From contig NC_066584.1 in NCBI RefSeq assembly GCF_024323335.1, positions 236,263,494 to 236,327,493 of the forward strand: a stretch of DNA of 64,000 bases, in the 5' to 3' direction. The notes under the pieces were generated by a model. That model had not been told where the DNA came from. It made no database searches and saw only the letters and a program-made list of their open reading frames with translations. Positions 1 through 12,000 of this stretch are shown in pieces (within the stretch, counting starts at the first letter, position 1; every line of letters starts with the position of its first letter). A program made the position numbers and the translations under genes. Source of the DNA: Lathyrus oleraceus (taxonomy: Eukaryota > Streptophyta > Magnoliopsida > Fabales > Fabaceae).

Positions 1-1018
1 AACTGTCCAATTGAAATTTGACTTTTTGCATTGACCATTTTTGGAAAAATCCAATTATGCACCATGAAAGTACATGTCAAATGGAGTTTGTGCATATAAA
101 GAACTTGCAATTTGGACAAACCATGTGGAAATTATGGCCTCCTGATTATGGGTCATTTTTGAATTTCACTGAGCCCTAATTTTCCAACCATACATGGGAT
201 TTTCAAGTTCTTGGACTTTTTGGAAAGGTGAGAACAAGATCTACAACTTTCATGTTGAACAAATTTTCATTTGAAGCTTCCTTGGACACGTGGCCTTGAG
301 GTCAAAAACTTTCCATTTTTGGAAACTTCAATTACAAGTCACTTTCTATTTTTGGCAGTTTTTGTCCTGACTTGATTTTCTTCATTCTTAAGCTTTGAGA
401 TATCATTTAACACTTGTTCCAACATGAATGAAGTGTCTCCCACTTGTTTCCACCTCCAAATCCATCAGATCATGTACAGTTGACCACAGTTGACTTTTCA
501 ACTGATAGATGAACCTGGCAATGCATAGATCAAATTGAACCCCAATCTTCAACTGAAATGGCTCAAGGGTGAAACCCTAGACTCAATAATCACCATATAA
601 TCACATTATGAACCCCATCACCATCAGAAGCCTCCTCTCCTGATCCAGCCCTGATTGGCCCAATGCAACTGATTAGGGTTGACCAGTGGTCAAAACCCTA
701 ATCTCAAGGAATCCTCTTCAATCTTCTGATGACAACCAACCATGATGATGATGATGTATCAATTCCATCAAGATGAAGACCAACATCCATTGAGAATCAT
801 GAAACCCTAATCTCACAGCCCAATCCTCAGATGGCCATGATCAATCAACAAACCCTAGGCTTGCACTTGGACTCTCCATCTTCTGATCAAGACTTGGGAG
901 AATGGCTTGCACAATGTAACCACATGCTATGCAATATGAAATGCCTAATGCCCTAAAATGATATGCAAATATGTTAATGCTAGTCCCAAGAAAGGAGGGC
1001 AAATTTTGAGGTGTTACA
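1..1018 (-). repeat. 3' LTR of Ogre A, truncated by window edge
   Basis: Positions 1-1018 align without indels to 13294-14311. I saw only three substitutions by eye (in the stretches near 489, 577 and 728). The minus strand begins TGTAACACCTCAAAATTTGC at 1018, a typical Ogre LTR start. The rest of this LTR lies left of the window. Confidence 0.9.
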
Positions 1019-1040
1019 GCTGCCCCTATTCAATCCACTG
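1019..1040 (-). other. Polypurine tract region of Ogre A
   Basis: On the minus strand a purine-rich stretch ending AATAGGGGCAGC lies immediately before the LTR start at 1018. This is the expected site of plus-strand priming in an LTR retrotransposon. The call rests on position and composition. Confidence 0.6.
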
Positions 1041-2096
1041 TGAACCTGTCGATACGAAATAGCCTCGGCTTTCGGATGATCAGGATGAAGAGTGATTGAA
1101 TACCAAGAACAGACGCACAATTTGCACTCTGATGGGATGATAATTAACAACGCCCGTCAGCATCAGCGAAGAAACAATCTCAAAAACGAAAAGACGTCGA
1201 CCTGGATACCAAAATAAATGGTAACTCAGGGATAACCATGGTCTGAACACCACACGTCCACTCGGGATTATTATTTTTTCTGCTTTTTCTTATTTTCTTG
1301 AACCCCAAGGTTTTCTCCTCTTTTTCTTCATTTTCTTGAACCCCGCAATTTTCTCTGCGCAAACGATCCTCAGATCTCTGCATTTGAACCCCCGAAAATG
1401 CCTCAGCACTCCTTTTTGCCAAAATAATGAACCCCAATCTCCAGTTTGAATCCCAGTCGCCTGACGATAACTCACGATCGCCAATATGAACCCCGTTCTC
1501 CAGAAAATGCCTCAACATCTCCCTTTCTCCATTTGAACCCCAGAATATGCCTCAGCATTTCTTTTCTCCATTTGAACCGTGTTCTCCAATCTCGCGTGAT
1601 AATTCCGCTGGCAACGCCGGAAATAACACCAAACCACTCTGAGGGCGACATGTCAGAGGGTATACCTTCACAAAAGGAAGGTAACATGTGCATCTCTTCT
1701 TCCGAAGACACCCGTAACGACCTCCACTGGCATCCGCCAAAGTCTAAGGTAACACATGAACAGAAGATAATCCCAAGGACCTCGTCCTGGATATAATCTT
1801 CAACTCTATCTCCATTTGAACCCCAGAAAATGCCTCAGCATATACTTTTCTCTGATTGAACCCCGATCTCCAGAAAATGTCGCAACATCTCCTTTTCTCC
1901 ATTTGAACCCCGGAATCGCGCTGATCGCGTAACGTCTTCAGATATCATTTCCATCTCTGTCCGACGGAAACATTTCCTCCAATATCGCACTACTGGGGAA
2001 CACTGCTGATCTGACGCCATGGTACCACACTCCTCAGAGTAACACTTTCAACCAGACACTGACTGATGACTGGGAAGAAACTCGACGTTTTACTGG

Positions 2097-2519
2097 ACAT
2101 CGAACAATGATGTTTACAGGACATCGAACAATGATGTTGACAGACATCGAACAATGATGTTGACAGGACATCGAACAATGATGTTGACAGGACATCAAAC
2201 AAGGATGTTGACAGGACATCAAACAATGATGTTGACAGGACATCAAACAAGGATGTTGACAGGACATCGAACAATGATGTTGACAGGACATCAAACAATG
2301 ATGTTGACAGGACATCAAACAATGATGTTGACAGGACATCAAACAAGGATGTTGACAGGACATCGAACAATGATGTTGACAGGACATCAAACAAGGATGT
2401 TGACAGGACATCAAACAATGATGTTGACAGGACATCAAACAAGGATGTTGACAGGACATCAAACAAGGATGTTGACAGGACATCAAACAAGGATGTTGAC
2501 AGGACATCAAACAATGACC
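2097..2519. repeat. 24-bp tandem array, about 17 copies
   Basis: The unit GACATCAAACAATGATGTTG plus ACAG repeats every 24 bp. Variants alternate between TCAAACAAGG, TCAAACAATG and TCGAACAATG. One copy near 2144 has lost a base pair of GG. The exact multiple-of-three period opens artificial reading frames on both strands. It lies inside the noncoding 3' region of Ogre A. Confidence 0.95.
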
Positions 2520-3029
2520 GACCAGACATTAAACAATGACTGGGAAATAACTCGACGTTTACTGGACATCGAATGATGATGTTTACTGACACCAAAGAAA
2601 GCTCGACCAGACACTTACTGATGACTGGGAAATATTGTTGTTCCAAACTCACAATGCTGAACTCCTCGGAGTATCGTCTTCATTGTCCGGCAAAACCAAT
2701 CCTCAAGCGGTAACCACGGCTCGAATCGCGCTGATCGCGTAACATTCTCCAATCTTCATTCCCATCTCGGCCCGACGGAAAAGCTTCCTCCAGTATCGCA
2801 CTACTGGGGTACATCTCTGATCCAATCATGAGGCTAAACTCTTCGGAGTAACACCTTCACTGTCTGACACAACCACTTCTCAAACGGTAACCACGGCTTG
2901 AGACTAGCTCATGCTTGCAATGATGCATGATTGATTTTTTCTGCGTAATGCTCCATAATTATGGAAATGCTACGCGATTTATTATTTTTTCTATGTAATA
3001 TGCTATGCTATCTCTACATGATGAATGCA

Positions 3030-3800
3030 TAAAAAGGTATCCCCCTCAAGGGACTCTTCTGAGGAGCACGAGACACTCTGCTGAGGAACTCGTCAATACT
3101 CCGATTCCCACCCTGCTGGGGAATACCACTGCTGCTGGGAAAAGGTAACCCTTGCTGGGGAAACACCTCCTTTGCACCCAATCCGCTCGAGAAACTGCTG
3201 GGGATAAGCACCACCAACACTCTGTGGGGATACAACAATTTTTGACTTGCTGAGGATATCAATCCCAACTCGGCTTTGGGAACCCTCACAGATACCTGAC
3301 GACTTCACTGGGGAAATGCTCACAGATACTCTGCTGGGAAACAGCCACCCCCAGGCCTGGCAACTGGGGAAGCATCGATCTGACACCTGCTGGGGGATAA
3401 CCATCCTGGCCCTGCTAGGGAAGCGAATGCTACTCCGCTGGGGACAACCCATGCAACCCATAGGTAGAATCAACTCAGCTGAGGATGCAAAAATCCGTCC
3501 GCTACGGGAACTTGTCCAATCCACTGGTAGGATGAACACTGCTGGAGATATATATCATTGAAACCCGCTCCACTCGGGGAACTGCTGGAGATATATTTCA
3601 TTGAACCCGCTCCACTCGGGGAATAGCAACCTTCTGGCCTGGCTGCTGAGGAAACACCGTTGTAAACCTGCCGGGGATAACCATCCTGACTCGGCTGAGG
3701 AATCCACAGACCTTGGATCTGCTGGGAAGTTGGCCCTCTCATTCTGCTTGGGGACCTAGCTGGGAAATGAGAAAAGTTGGTACAGAACACCCGTCGACTC
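3030..3800. repeat. Degenerate CTGCTGGGGA-rich tract with a 43-bp duplication
   Basis: Many copies of CTGCTGGGGA and close variants are spaced irregularly at roughly 20-50 bp. A clear 43-bp direct duplication covers about 3540-3625 (GCTGGAGATATAT then a CCGCTCCACTCGGGGA block, twice). The motif resembles the core of the Ogre primer site (CTCTGCTGGGGA). That likeness may be chance or may be how the array started. Confidence 0.65.
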
Positions 3801-4835
3801 GTCGAACCATGGTATCCACCTCTCAATCTCGTATCAGCTTTCCACTTTTGAGAATTCCCAGACTCGTCTGGACCTTTTCTGCTCCATCATCTTGTATTCC
3901 AAGTCGCGCCGCGATTGACGGGACGTACTCCTGGGATTTATACAGAGATTTCAATTTTCCGACTTTGAAGAGTCTTCTTGATTATTATCAAGGATCGTCG
4001 TACGTCTCAACGTCACTTCGTCGTTCTTCATTCATTCGTCCCCGAGTGAACTCTCTGGGGATCTGTTTTATCAACAGCTTCCACATCACAACCTGCAAGT
4101 GAGTGACGAATACCGAACCGTTCCTGCAAAACAGATCGTCAGATAAAACCGTGCCCCATGCGTGTCAAGATTTCAACACTTGGGTCCCTCAACCTTCCAA
4201 ATAAGATTTCAAGCTTTCAATCTTATAAACATGCATTGGAAGGGACCTGTATGTCTTAAAATGCAAAATTCTTTATCAAAAAATATCTGGATGTTTTTGC
4301 AATCAAAGCGGTAATGAAAAACAAAAACAAAATTATTTGACTGAATGTGCATTTTATTGATTGGAAAAGTGTGGCTCAAATGAGCAATACAAAGGAAGCA
4401 ATTCCTGAAAAGAGGTAATTGCACAGAAGGAAAAATCTATCCTAATGGCAATGTGAAACCCGTGATCTCATCGAGTTCCAACTCGGATACACCCCATATG
4501 TCCTCAGACTCTCCATGCTTTCCGCCTTCTGAACAAGATGATTCCGACTGATCCCTACCGGGTATTATCCGTGATGCTTTAACCAAAGCGCAAACGATCA
4601 TGCTGGACGCAGTTGTTCGTTTCAATCCCTCTTTTGCCTGGACCGCCCTTTCGGGTTTTCAGTCCACCGGGATACCCTTTTTTGCCCAAGTCGCCTTCTC
4701 AGGTTTTCGACTTGCCGGGTGTACAATTTTCTCATTTTATCCCTAATTTTTGCCCGAACCTTTTTCTGTTTTTGGTTCGCCGGGATGCCCATTTTTGCCT
4801 GGACTATTTTGTTCTTTTCGTCCAGCGGGTCTCTT

Positions 4836-5315
4836 TTATACGAAGTATTTTTTAACTGCGTCCGCATTCACAGGGGATGGAAAATCCTCACCATCCATGG
4901 TCGTTAGCAACAAGGCTCCGCCAGAGAAAACCTTCCTGACCACGAATGGACCTTCATAATTCGGTGTCCATTTGCCCCTTCGATCATTTTGAGGAGGAAG
5001 GATCCTTTTCAGCACCATATCACCTACGTGATATACCCGAGGTCGCACCTTCTTGTCGAAAGCACGCTTTATCCTTTGCTGGTATAACTGCCCATGGCAG
5101 ATGGCTGCTAGCCTCTTTTCCTCTATCAGGCTCAACTCTTCATACCGGGTTCTTACCCATTCAGCCTCTTGCAATTTCACGTCCATCATGACTCTCAAAG
5201 AGGGAATCTGAACCTCAACAGGTAATACCGCCTCCATTCCATATACCAATGAGAAAGGAGTTGCCCCAGTAGACACACCGAAGATTAATACCCAGGATAC
5301 CAGTTTCCTACTCAA
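4836..5315 (-). pseudogene. Integrase C-terminal remnant of Ogre A
   Basis: A 159-codon open stretch. The first 20 or so residues lead into the TPFSLVYGMEAVLPVEV motif, the conserved end of a Ty3/gypsy integrase core. An RRI/FDKKVRPR-type segment follows, then the chromodomain-less C-terminal GPFVV motif typical of the Tat/Ogre lineage. The zinc-binding HHCC module and the DDE core are not found upstream on this strand, so it cannot encode a working integrase. The upstream junction near 5315 looks like a deletion or frame break. Confidence 0.75.
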
Positions 5316-6700
5316 TCACACCGTCGTTGGTGTATTCAAACGTTATCCGGGCAACAAAAGCTCATTCACCTTAACCTCCCCATCAAACATCAGAATCCGT
5401 TCGGATTCAGGGTCAGGCCCCTCCTCCGGGATCGGTTACTCTCAATCTTTCGATTAGAGCACCTCGAGATGTCCTCATCAGGGAATTCAAACTTCACCGG
5501 TTGATAATCTCAACGGGTTGCTGGGAGATGTAATCAGACAACACACCCCTTGATTGCTTTCTGAGAGTGTCACAAATCAGTCAACATTCTTTTGCTCTTC
5601 TCGCAACCCGTCCGATCAATGCTAGCTTATCAAACCCATACTCGATCGGATCCATCTCGGAAATCCACAAAGTGGCATGAACCAGCATAAACTGTCTCAG
5701 TCGGCGAGCAGCCTATGCCAAAGTATAGCAAGTTTTCTCGAACAGTGAATGTATTGTTTCACAGTCGGTAAACTTTTTGCTTAGGTAAATTGCATGCTCT
5801 TTTCGACAAGACGCGTCATGCTGACCCAATACACCTCGTAGACCCCTCGAAGGCCGTCAAGTACCAGATTAACAGTTTCTTTCCATAGGGAGGCAACAGA
5901 ATCGGGGGTTCCTGCAACTTATTCTTTTATTTTTTTTTTCATGCCCCTTTTGGCAATCATTATTTCACCTGACCGTTTGATCTCTTTTTCAACATCTTGA
6001 ATATAGGTTCGCACGTGGCTGTTAGATGAGATGTGAACCATGACAGCTAGTTCAATCTTTCTAAGAAACCACGCACCTCTTTTTTTCTTCTCGGTTCAGG
6101 CGTTTTTTTTTTTTTTTTTTTTTTTTGCAGGATGAACCTCGATTCCTCCTTTATTTACAATAAACCCCCAGCAGCTTACCGGCCCGCACTCTGATAGTGC
6201 ACTTATCTGAATTCAACCTCAGTCTGAATTATCTCCACCAGATGCCCCACTCCTGTTTGAGACTTTGCTATCATGTCATAGCACAGCATTCAACTTCATG
6301 ATGAATAATCTCATGAAACAAAGTCAACATGGCTTTCTGACAAGTAGCACTGGCGTTTCGCTTCTTTAGAGGACAATCTCCTTTCCATGGTAGCTTGTGC
6401 GCAATGACACCGGTATACGACCCTGGCATATCCTGACACGACCAGGTGAAGGCATCCACATGCTCTTTCAACAAGGTTACCATTCTGCTCTCGATTCGCC
6501 TCTGAAACGACTCGGATTTTCATTTCCTTCCTGACCTTGGCGGCGCTTGGAATAACAATCTCAATCCGCTCCTCAGGCGGCCGAATCACCTTCTCCTCTT
6601 GTTTCAGCAATCTGGCTAGTTCCAGCAGATCACGATCTTCTTCGTCTTCTTCTTCAGCCTGATCGCTCGGATTGTCGAAGTCATATGAGGTGTAACAGGA
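5316..6700 (-). pseudogene. Decayed reverse transcriptase / RNase H region of Ogre A
   Basis: No long frame survives, but piecewise minus-strand translation shows Ogre pol landmarks in order. Around 6480-6400 there is a DAFTWSCQDMPG segment, the region just before the gypsy RT palm. Around 6210-6130 there is an LNSDKCT...GKLLG segment of the RT. Further segments around 5870-5560 resemble connection/RNase H. The YxDD catalytic motif was not found and a large part of RT is absent. Poly-T tracts at 5930-5940 and 6104-6126 interrupt the frames. Confidence 0.6.
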
Positions 6701-7003
6701 TTGTTATCAATGAGATCCGGAGAATTATTTTTGAATTTGGGACGAGACAAATCAAAAAGAAAATGAAAATAACCATTGCCATTTTTATTTGTTTTTAAAC
6801 TGCAAAAATAAATGAAAAACAGGGAACACCGCTTTTTGACTGAAAAACATCCATTTATTAATGATGCAGAAATGTTGCAAATGTAAACATGAGGTGGCCC
6901 TTACAATGAACCATTACGTGTCGGGCAACACGTATGGCTTTCATGCAGATAAAATCAAAACAGAAATCATTACTCTTCAGGCTGAGTAACAGTGTTGATC
7001 TTT

Positions 7004-7843
7004 TTAGGCCTCCCAGCTCCCTGGTGCGCACGGCTTTATCCAACCACTGAACTTGCAGTCATTGTCAGTCTCTCCACCTACTGCACAGGCGCGATCTGAA
7101 TCTTCAGCAATTGCATTCACCATCGCCTGACCATGCGCCGGCATGGGATTAGCATTAACATCTGACAATAGTGAAAAATGGAGGGCCTTGGACTCCACCA
7201 GGTCTTGGACTACGTGCTTAAAAGCTTTGCAGCCCTCTACACTGTGCCCAGGAGCACCCGAATGGAATTCACATTTGACACTTTCATCAAAATTGGCTGG
7301 CCTCTGATCAGGTCTCATAGGTGCCAAAGTCCTCAACTGTACCAGCCCCATATCTTTCAGCTTTTTCAATAGGAAAGAATATGTCACAGGCGGCCTGTCA
7401 AAATGCCGATCACTCATCCTCCTCCTGACTGGATATCCTACCCTCTGAGACCTCTGCTGGAATGGCTGACGCTGCTGTTGCTGCTGTGCAGGCTGTTTGT
7501 CAGCAGGAATAGTTACCGCAGCGGTGTGCTGGTAGTAACGACCCCTACCGTATCCTCTCTGGGCGTACACAGCACTCGATCCACCCTCATCCTTGCGCTG
7601 GTCATTACCAAAGGATTTCTTCGGTCCAGACAACGAAGCGTTTTCTTGCACGTTCCCCATCTCCAGCCAGTCTTCAATCCTCCTCACCTTTTCGGCAAGT
7701 ACTTTCTGCTCTAAGGCGAACTCTTGCATGACACTGATCAGTTCTCCCATCTTCTCTTTCAGCTCGAGAATGTCAGCGTTGGACGGATCCATCAGTTTGA
7801 ATTTGTGCCGGGTGAAGTATCTGTGAGGACGGGTCGAGTGCAA
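7004..7843 (-). CDS. Gag-like ORF with the capsid section missing (Ogre A)
   Basis: A 279-codon uninterrupted frame. The N-terminus (about residues 1-65) has a THPY/RTR-like start and a leucine-rich coiled coil, matching in style and position the N-terminus of the gag in element F (62676 onward). Residues about 75-150 are Q/R/G-rich (QQQQQRQ). Residues about 155-240 resemble the gag C-terminus, including the C-x-FH-x-GAPGHSVEGC metal-binding-like motif and an LVESKALHF segment. The whole capsid block present in F (63100-63700) is absent, so the N- and C-termini are fused in frame. It cannot be a normal capsid protein. Whether it is translated is unknown. Confidence 0.7.
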   Translation of the reverse strand: MHSTRPHRYFTRHKFKLMDPSNADILELKEKMGELISVMQEFALEQKVLAEKVRRIEDWLEMGNVQENASLSGPKKSFGNDQRKDEGGSSAVYAQRGYGRGRYYQHTAAVTIPADKQPAQQQQQRQPFQQRSQRVGYPVRRRMSDRHFDRPPVTYSFLLKKLKDMGLVQLRTLAPMRPDQRPANFDESVKCEFHSGAPGHSVEGCKAFKHVVQDLVESKALHFSLLSDVNANPMPAHGQAMVNAIAEDSDRACAVGGETDNDCKFSGWIKPCAPGSWEA

Positions 7844-8982
7844 AGGTACAGTTCTGCGAGCACGAGCAATGATTCCTGCAAAACAGCAAACAGGTTAATA
7901 TGCATGGATGCAACGTCTATCCATATGAGGAAGATTCTGTCCTTTGATTCTGGTTTCATCGAGACAGATAAAAATTCATCAATAATATTCTGACATCCGG
8001 ATGTCTCTCAACCAGGTTCTCAATCAATAATATTCCCCATATGGCTAAACATAGGTTTGGTGCAGATGAATGCAAAATGAGAATGATGCAGATGTATGCA
8101 ATGCACTGGGCCATCCTCCAAGTCATCTGATCCTCTGTTGCTCTGAATCACAGCCCGGATCTCTGAACCGATCATAACCATCTGAGGAGTGTACAATCAT
8201 CAATCAGACCCACGGGTTCCGAAATAAACGGAAGACAGATACATCATCATCATCACTGCACCATCTCTGAGCAGATACCACAATCATCTGAATCGGCCCA
8301 GGGAATCCTGAAATAAACGGATCCCCACTGATAAATATCTCGGCCCGGGGAATCCTGAAATAAACGGATCCCCACTGATAAATCACGGACAGCACTCCGG
8401 CGTCTCGGCAATAAACGGCCATAAATCCGACTTATAAATATGACTCGGATCCACGGAACAAAAAGTCACCATCTGAGTCACCATCAATCACCAACAGTCA
8501 CCATCTGTACCTGTTAAAATGATCATTCCCTCCCCACTCACGGGTGTCATCTATGCCAGGGTAAGGTCGAGAGAAACGCAGCATAAATAACCTTTCGCAG
8601 AATACCATCATATACACACCCGAAGTATGTAACGATAATATCCTACCAGGGTCTGAACTGCTCGTGATATCAATGTTCCGCTAAGTGGCGCATACCACCC
8701 GCTTCCCATGAATCACTCTATTCCTAGGTTTCCTAGATTTCACTCATAGCCTGGGTATTGGGCATTTTACCTCGAGTAACTCCCACCCCAAAACAGTGGA
8801 ACCACCTGTACAGAGGATAGCGACATGATAGTATGATGCATGCAAATATTTATGCAAATATATACACAGTCAGAATAATAAATGCGATAAATAAAACAAA
8901 ACAAGTAACCTAAACTATCCTAGAACGCTAGGAGAGACTCGCTTAGGGAAGATGGACCAGCACAGGTCAACATCTATTCTTT
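7844..8982 (-). other. Leader region of Ogre A without ORF1
   Basis: Between primer site and gag, where element F carries a roughly 1.6-kb ORF1, this element has about 1.1 kb with no protein-like frame. It includes a 47-bp direct duplication at 8294-8387 (CGGCCC(A/G)GGGAATCCTGAAA, then CGGATCCCCACTGATAAAT) and related AAATAAACGG words at 8223, 8311, 8358 and 8409. I see no RNA gene in it. Confidence 0.55.
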
Positions 8983-9000
8983 TCCCCAGCAGAGTCGCCA
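8983..9000 (-). other. Primer binding site of Ogre A
   Basis: On the minus strand this reads TGGCGACTCTGCTGGGGA, two bases after the LTR end (...GCGACA, plus-strand 9003). The identical 18-mer is at 60037-60054 in element F. Ogre elements are reported to use a tRNA-Arg primer. This fixes the 5' LTR boundary and the element's orientation. Confidence 0.9.
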
Positions 9001-9002
9001 GC

Positions 9003-12000
9003 TGTCGCATCCTGCGAAAAAACAACCGGCGAGACTCGAAAATAAAAACACACAGAGCCGCCACTAAACGTTATTTATCCCAAGATAGGGAAAGGAAACG
9101 CTCAGAAAAACCTGGAAAGACATGGTCTCGCGACCAAAGAGGATGGGTAAGGGAGTCGGTTACGCAAGGGGAAGGTATTAGCACCCCTCACGTCATAGGT
9201 ACTCCTAGGGATCCACGTTCTAAAATAAAGAATAGGTTGCTAAACATCACACACACACACGGGGAACGCAGGTGGGGTTAAGAGGAACGAGCTCGATAAG
9301 GTATCGCACCTTATGCCTACATATCTTGTCGGGAACAAGAATCAGAGCCACTGTAGTTCGGCTTACGCACGCCAAACAACACAAAACAATCAAATAAACA
9401 AGGGCAAACATGGAGCCCGACAACCACTGAATGGAATTACGTCGGCATCCGAACCAAAACACACTCAAAAGGGCAAGCATGGAGCCCGACAGCCAATCCT
9501 GGGCTTATGTCGGCATCCGAACCCAAACACACTCAAAAGGGCAAACATGGAGCCTGACAGCCAATCCTGGGCTTATGTCGGCATCCGAACCCAAACACAC
9601 TCAAAAGGGCAAACATGGAGCCCGACAGCCAATCCTGGGCTTACGTCGGCATCCGAACCCAAACACACTCAAAAGGGCAAACATGGAGCCCGACAGCCAA
9701 TCCTGGGCTTACGTCGGCATCCGAACCCAAACACACTCAAAAGGGCAAACATGGAGCCCGACAGCCAATCCTGGGCTTATGTCGGCATCCGAACCCAAAA
9801 CACCAAACAACATACAACAAGCAAACAAACAAACAACAACATGCTAAGGAGTCGGGGACTCGAGCCTAGCATTTGTCAAACAACACACGCAAAAAGAAAA
9901 AGGCGCCCGGAGTGGTCTCGCACGACCACCTGCCTACATACCTCGTCTGGAACGAGGATCAGGGCGATGTAGTTCCCCTAAACAGGGGAGAAACTCTCCT
10001 AACCAGAAACCAGGGGAAGACACGACACTAGGGAGACTACGACTCGAGCCTAGATGTTGTCATGCAAAGTCGCCCTAAGTTCAGGTTTCTATCCTACTTG
10101 CATAAGCAAACTATCCTAACCAGGAAAGAAGCAAATACACAAGCAAACAACAAACAAGCATACAGCAGATGAGAACAGGCATCTCAAACAAGCATGTCAA
10201 TCAGATATCCACATAGCACCCACTATAGCCAAACAAGGGGGCTCAATCAATAGGTTTGACTGCCTAAGCAAGTCGTCTGTACAGGTTGTGTTTGCTCTTA
10301 ACCTTGCCATTACGAGGCTAAGGTGAAGCAAATGAAAGGATGAAGTGAGGATAAGACCTCACAGCTCTTATCCCTAACCAGGGAGAGCTTCTGACAAATG
10401 AGCATGGGTCCAGAATAGGGGAACCCTTCTATACTCGAAGACTCTGACACAATGTGCACTGCACAGGATCTTGGGCTTTTGATCTCAATGCTACAACCAT
10501 GTAATGGGAGCAAGGAGAAGATTCACAGAATAGTGGGGGATAGACTGCATATCCCTACCTTCCACCAATTGCCTTATTTAAAGGACTTTCACCTGCTTGG
10601 GCTTAAAAAATAACATACACAAGCATTGCCTCTTAAGGAGGACTTCAGACATTTGCCCGGCCCGGTAACAGCCGGGTCTCCAGACTACATGAAGTTTAGG
10701 AAGCTATACCTCAATGCAAGTTGCTTAAGCAAAGCAAAGCAAAAGTTCACAAGGAACTGAGCAACTAAAAGTACCTGGAAACAGTCAAACACAGTTAGTA
10801 CTCAGACAGACAGAAACAGACAGCAAAAGTTCAATCAGTCAAACTATACAAAGTAATGCACAACACAAGGCAAGCTCAAGGCTCAAGCCTAAGCTCCACA
10901 ACCTACAAAACAATGTTATGTTAGTATACAAACATCAACAACATCAATTAAAATTGATTTGGATCATTCTCCATGTGCATTATGCCTTTGATCCTGAAAA
11001 ATCAAGCAAACATTAGCAACTGGACCACTAGGCTAAGCCTAGGGTCCAAAGCAAGGAAAAAATCCTAAACAGCAAGGTATCCACCAACCAATCTCAAATT
11101 AAAGTCAAACAAGAGCAAACACCATTGGCCTCATGTTTATATCATTCATTATGCTCATGCTATGCACAAAATAAGGCAAACTAGTTCAAATGAAGCACCA
11201 AGCATACAAACAGAACTATTGCATTCAAATCCACATCAAAACAATTCTAAAAATTCTCAAATAATTTACACCTAAACAGGGGGCATTCAAGGTCTACCAT
11301 GTCAAATTTGAGCTCAATTGGGCAAATGGAACCATGTCAATGAAAATCAACAAAAACAGTCACAATAACATGCTCCAAACCACATCATCAATGCATGAAC
11401 TCACTTCAAAGATTCATAACTCAATGAAAACAAAAGAGAAATGGATGAGACCAAAACAGGGAGGTCCTAACATGTGTCTACTACAAGCATGCCAAATTTC
11501 ATGATCATACAATACCACATGAGCATTTACCAATCAATCTACCAACATGTATCATATGAGCTTGCAATTGTGACCAACAGAGATGAAAAATCATGATCAA
11601 ATAGAAAATGCAATGTAAAATTCCACAAAAATTCTCATAGCCTCCTAACATGTTAACTAACCACCATGCAAAATTTCATTTCATTTCAACATGTATAGGT
11701 CACTCAATAAAATCCAGCAAATTGACATCAAGAGGTGTGACACAAATTGTCACACCTAAGTTCCAAAATTCATATCTCAATGGCCAGGTATCAAAAATTC
11801 ATGAAATTTACATGTAAACAAGCATCAACCAGTCCATAATTACCACAAAAAATTTCAAGAATTTATTTAACACTATGAGCATTTCACATTGGAATTGGTA
11901 GAATGTATCAAATTGTAGCACATGTTAAACATCCCTAGGTCAAAGAATAATTATACCATGCACAACTTTGACCAATAGGTCCAAAAAATCCTAGAGTCAT

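Larger units (their letters stand above)
1041..4835 (-). other. Noncoding, repeat-rich 3' internal region of Ogre A
   Basis: About 3.8 kb between the integrase remnant and the 3' LTR with no credible gene. It holds scattered copies of a TTTGAACCCC-like motif (about 1330-1920), a 24-bp tandem array (2097-2519), two related segments around 1910-2040 and 2720-2900 (each with GAATCGCGCTGATCGCGTAAC followed by TCGCACTACTGGGG), and a 3000-3800 stretch densely sprinkled with CTGCTGGGGA-like words. Open frames here follow the repeat periodicity and match no protein family I recognise. Confidence 0.6.

Noticed and set aside
2097..2519. Possible CRISPR-like array
   Set aside because: The units abut with no unique spacers and the genome is a plant's. 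It is a plain minisatellite.
2034..2652. Long frames on both strands made of repeated octapeptides
   Set aside because: They are produced by the 24-bp tandem unit, whose length is a multiple of three. No start context or protein similarity.
9313..9972. Plus-strand frame of 219 codons and overlapping frames
   Set aside because: They lie on the 68-bp array in an LTR, and all three frames show the same shifted peptide. Not a gene.
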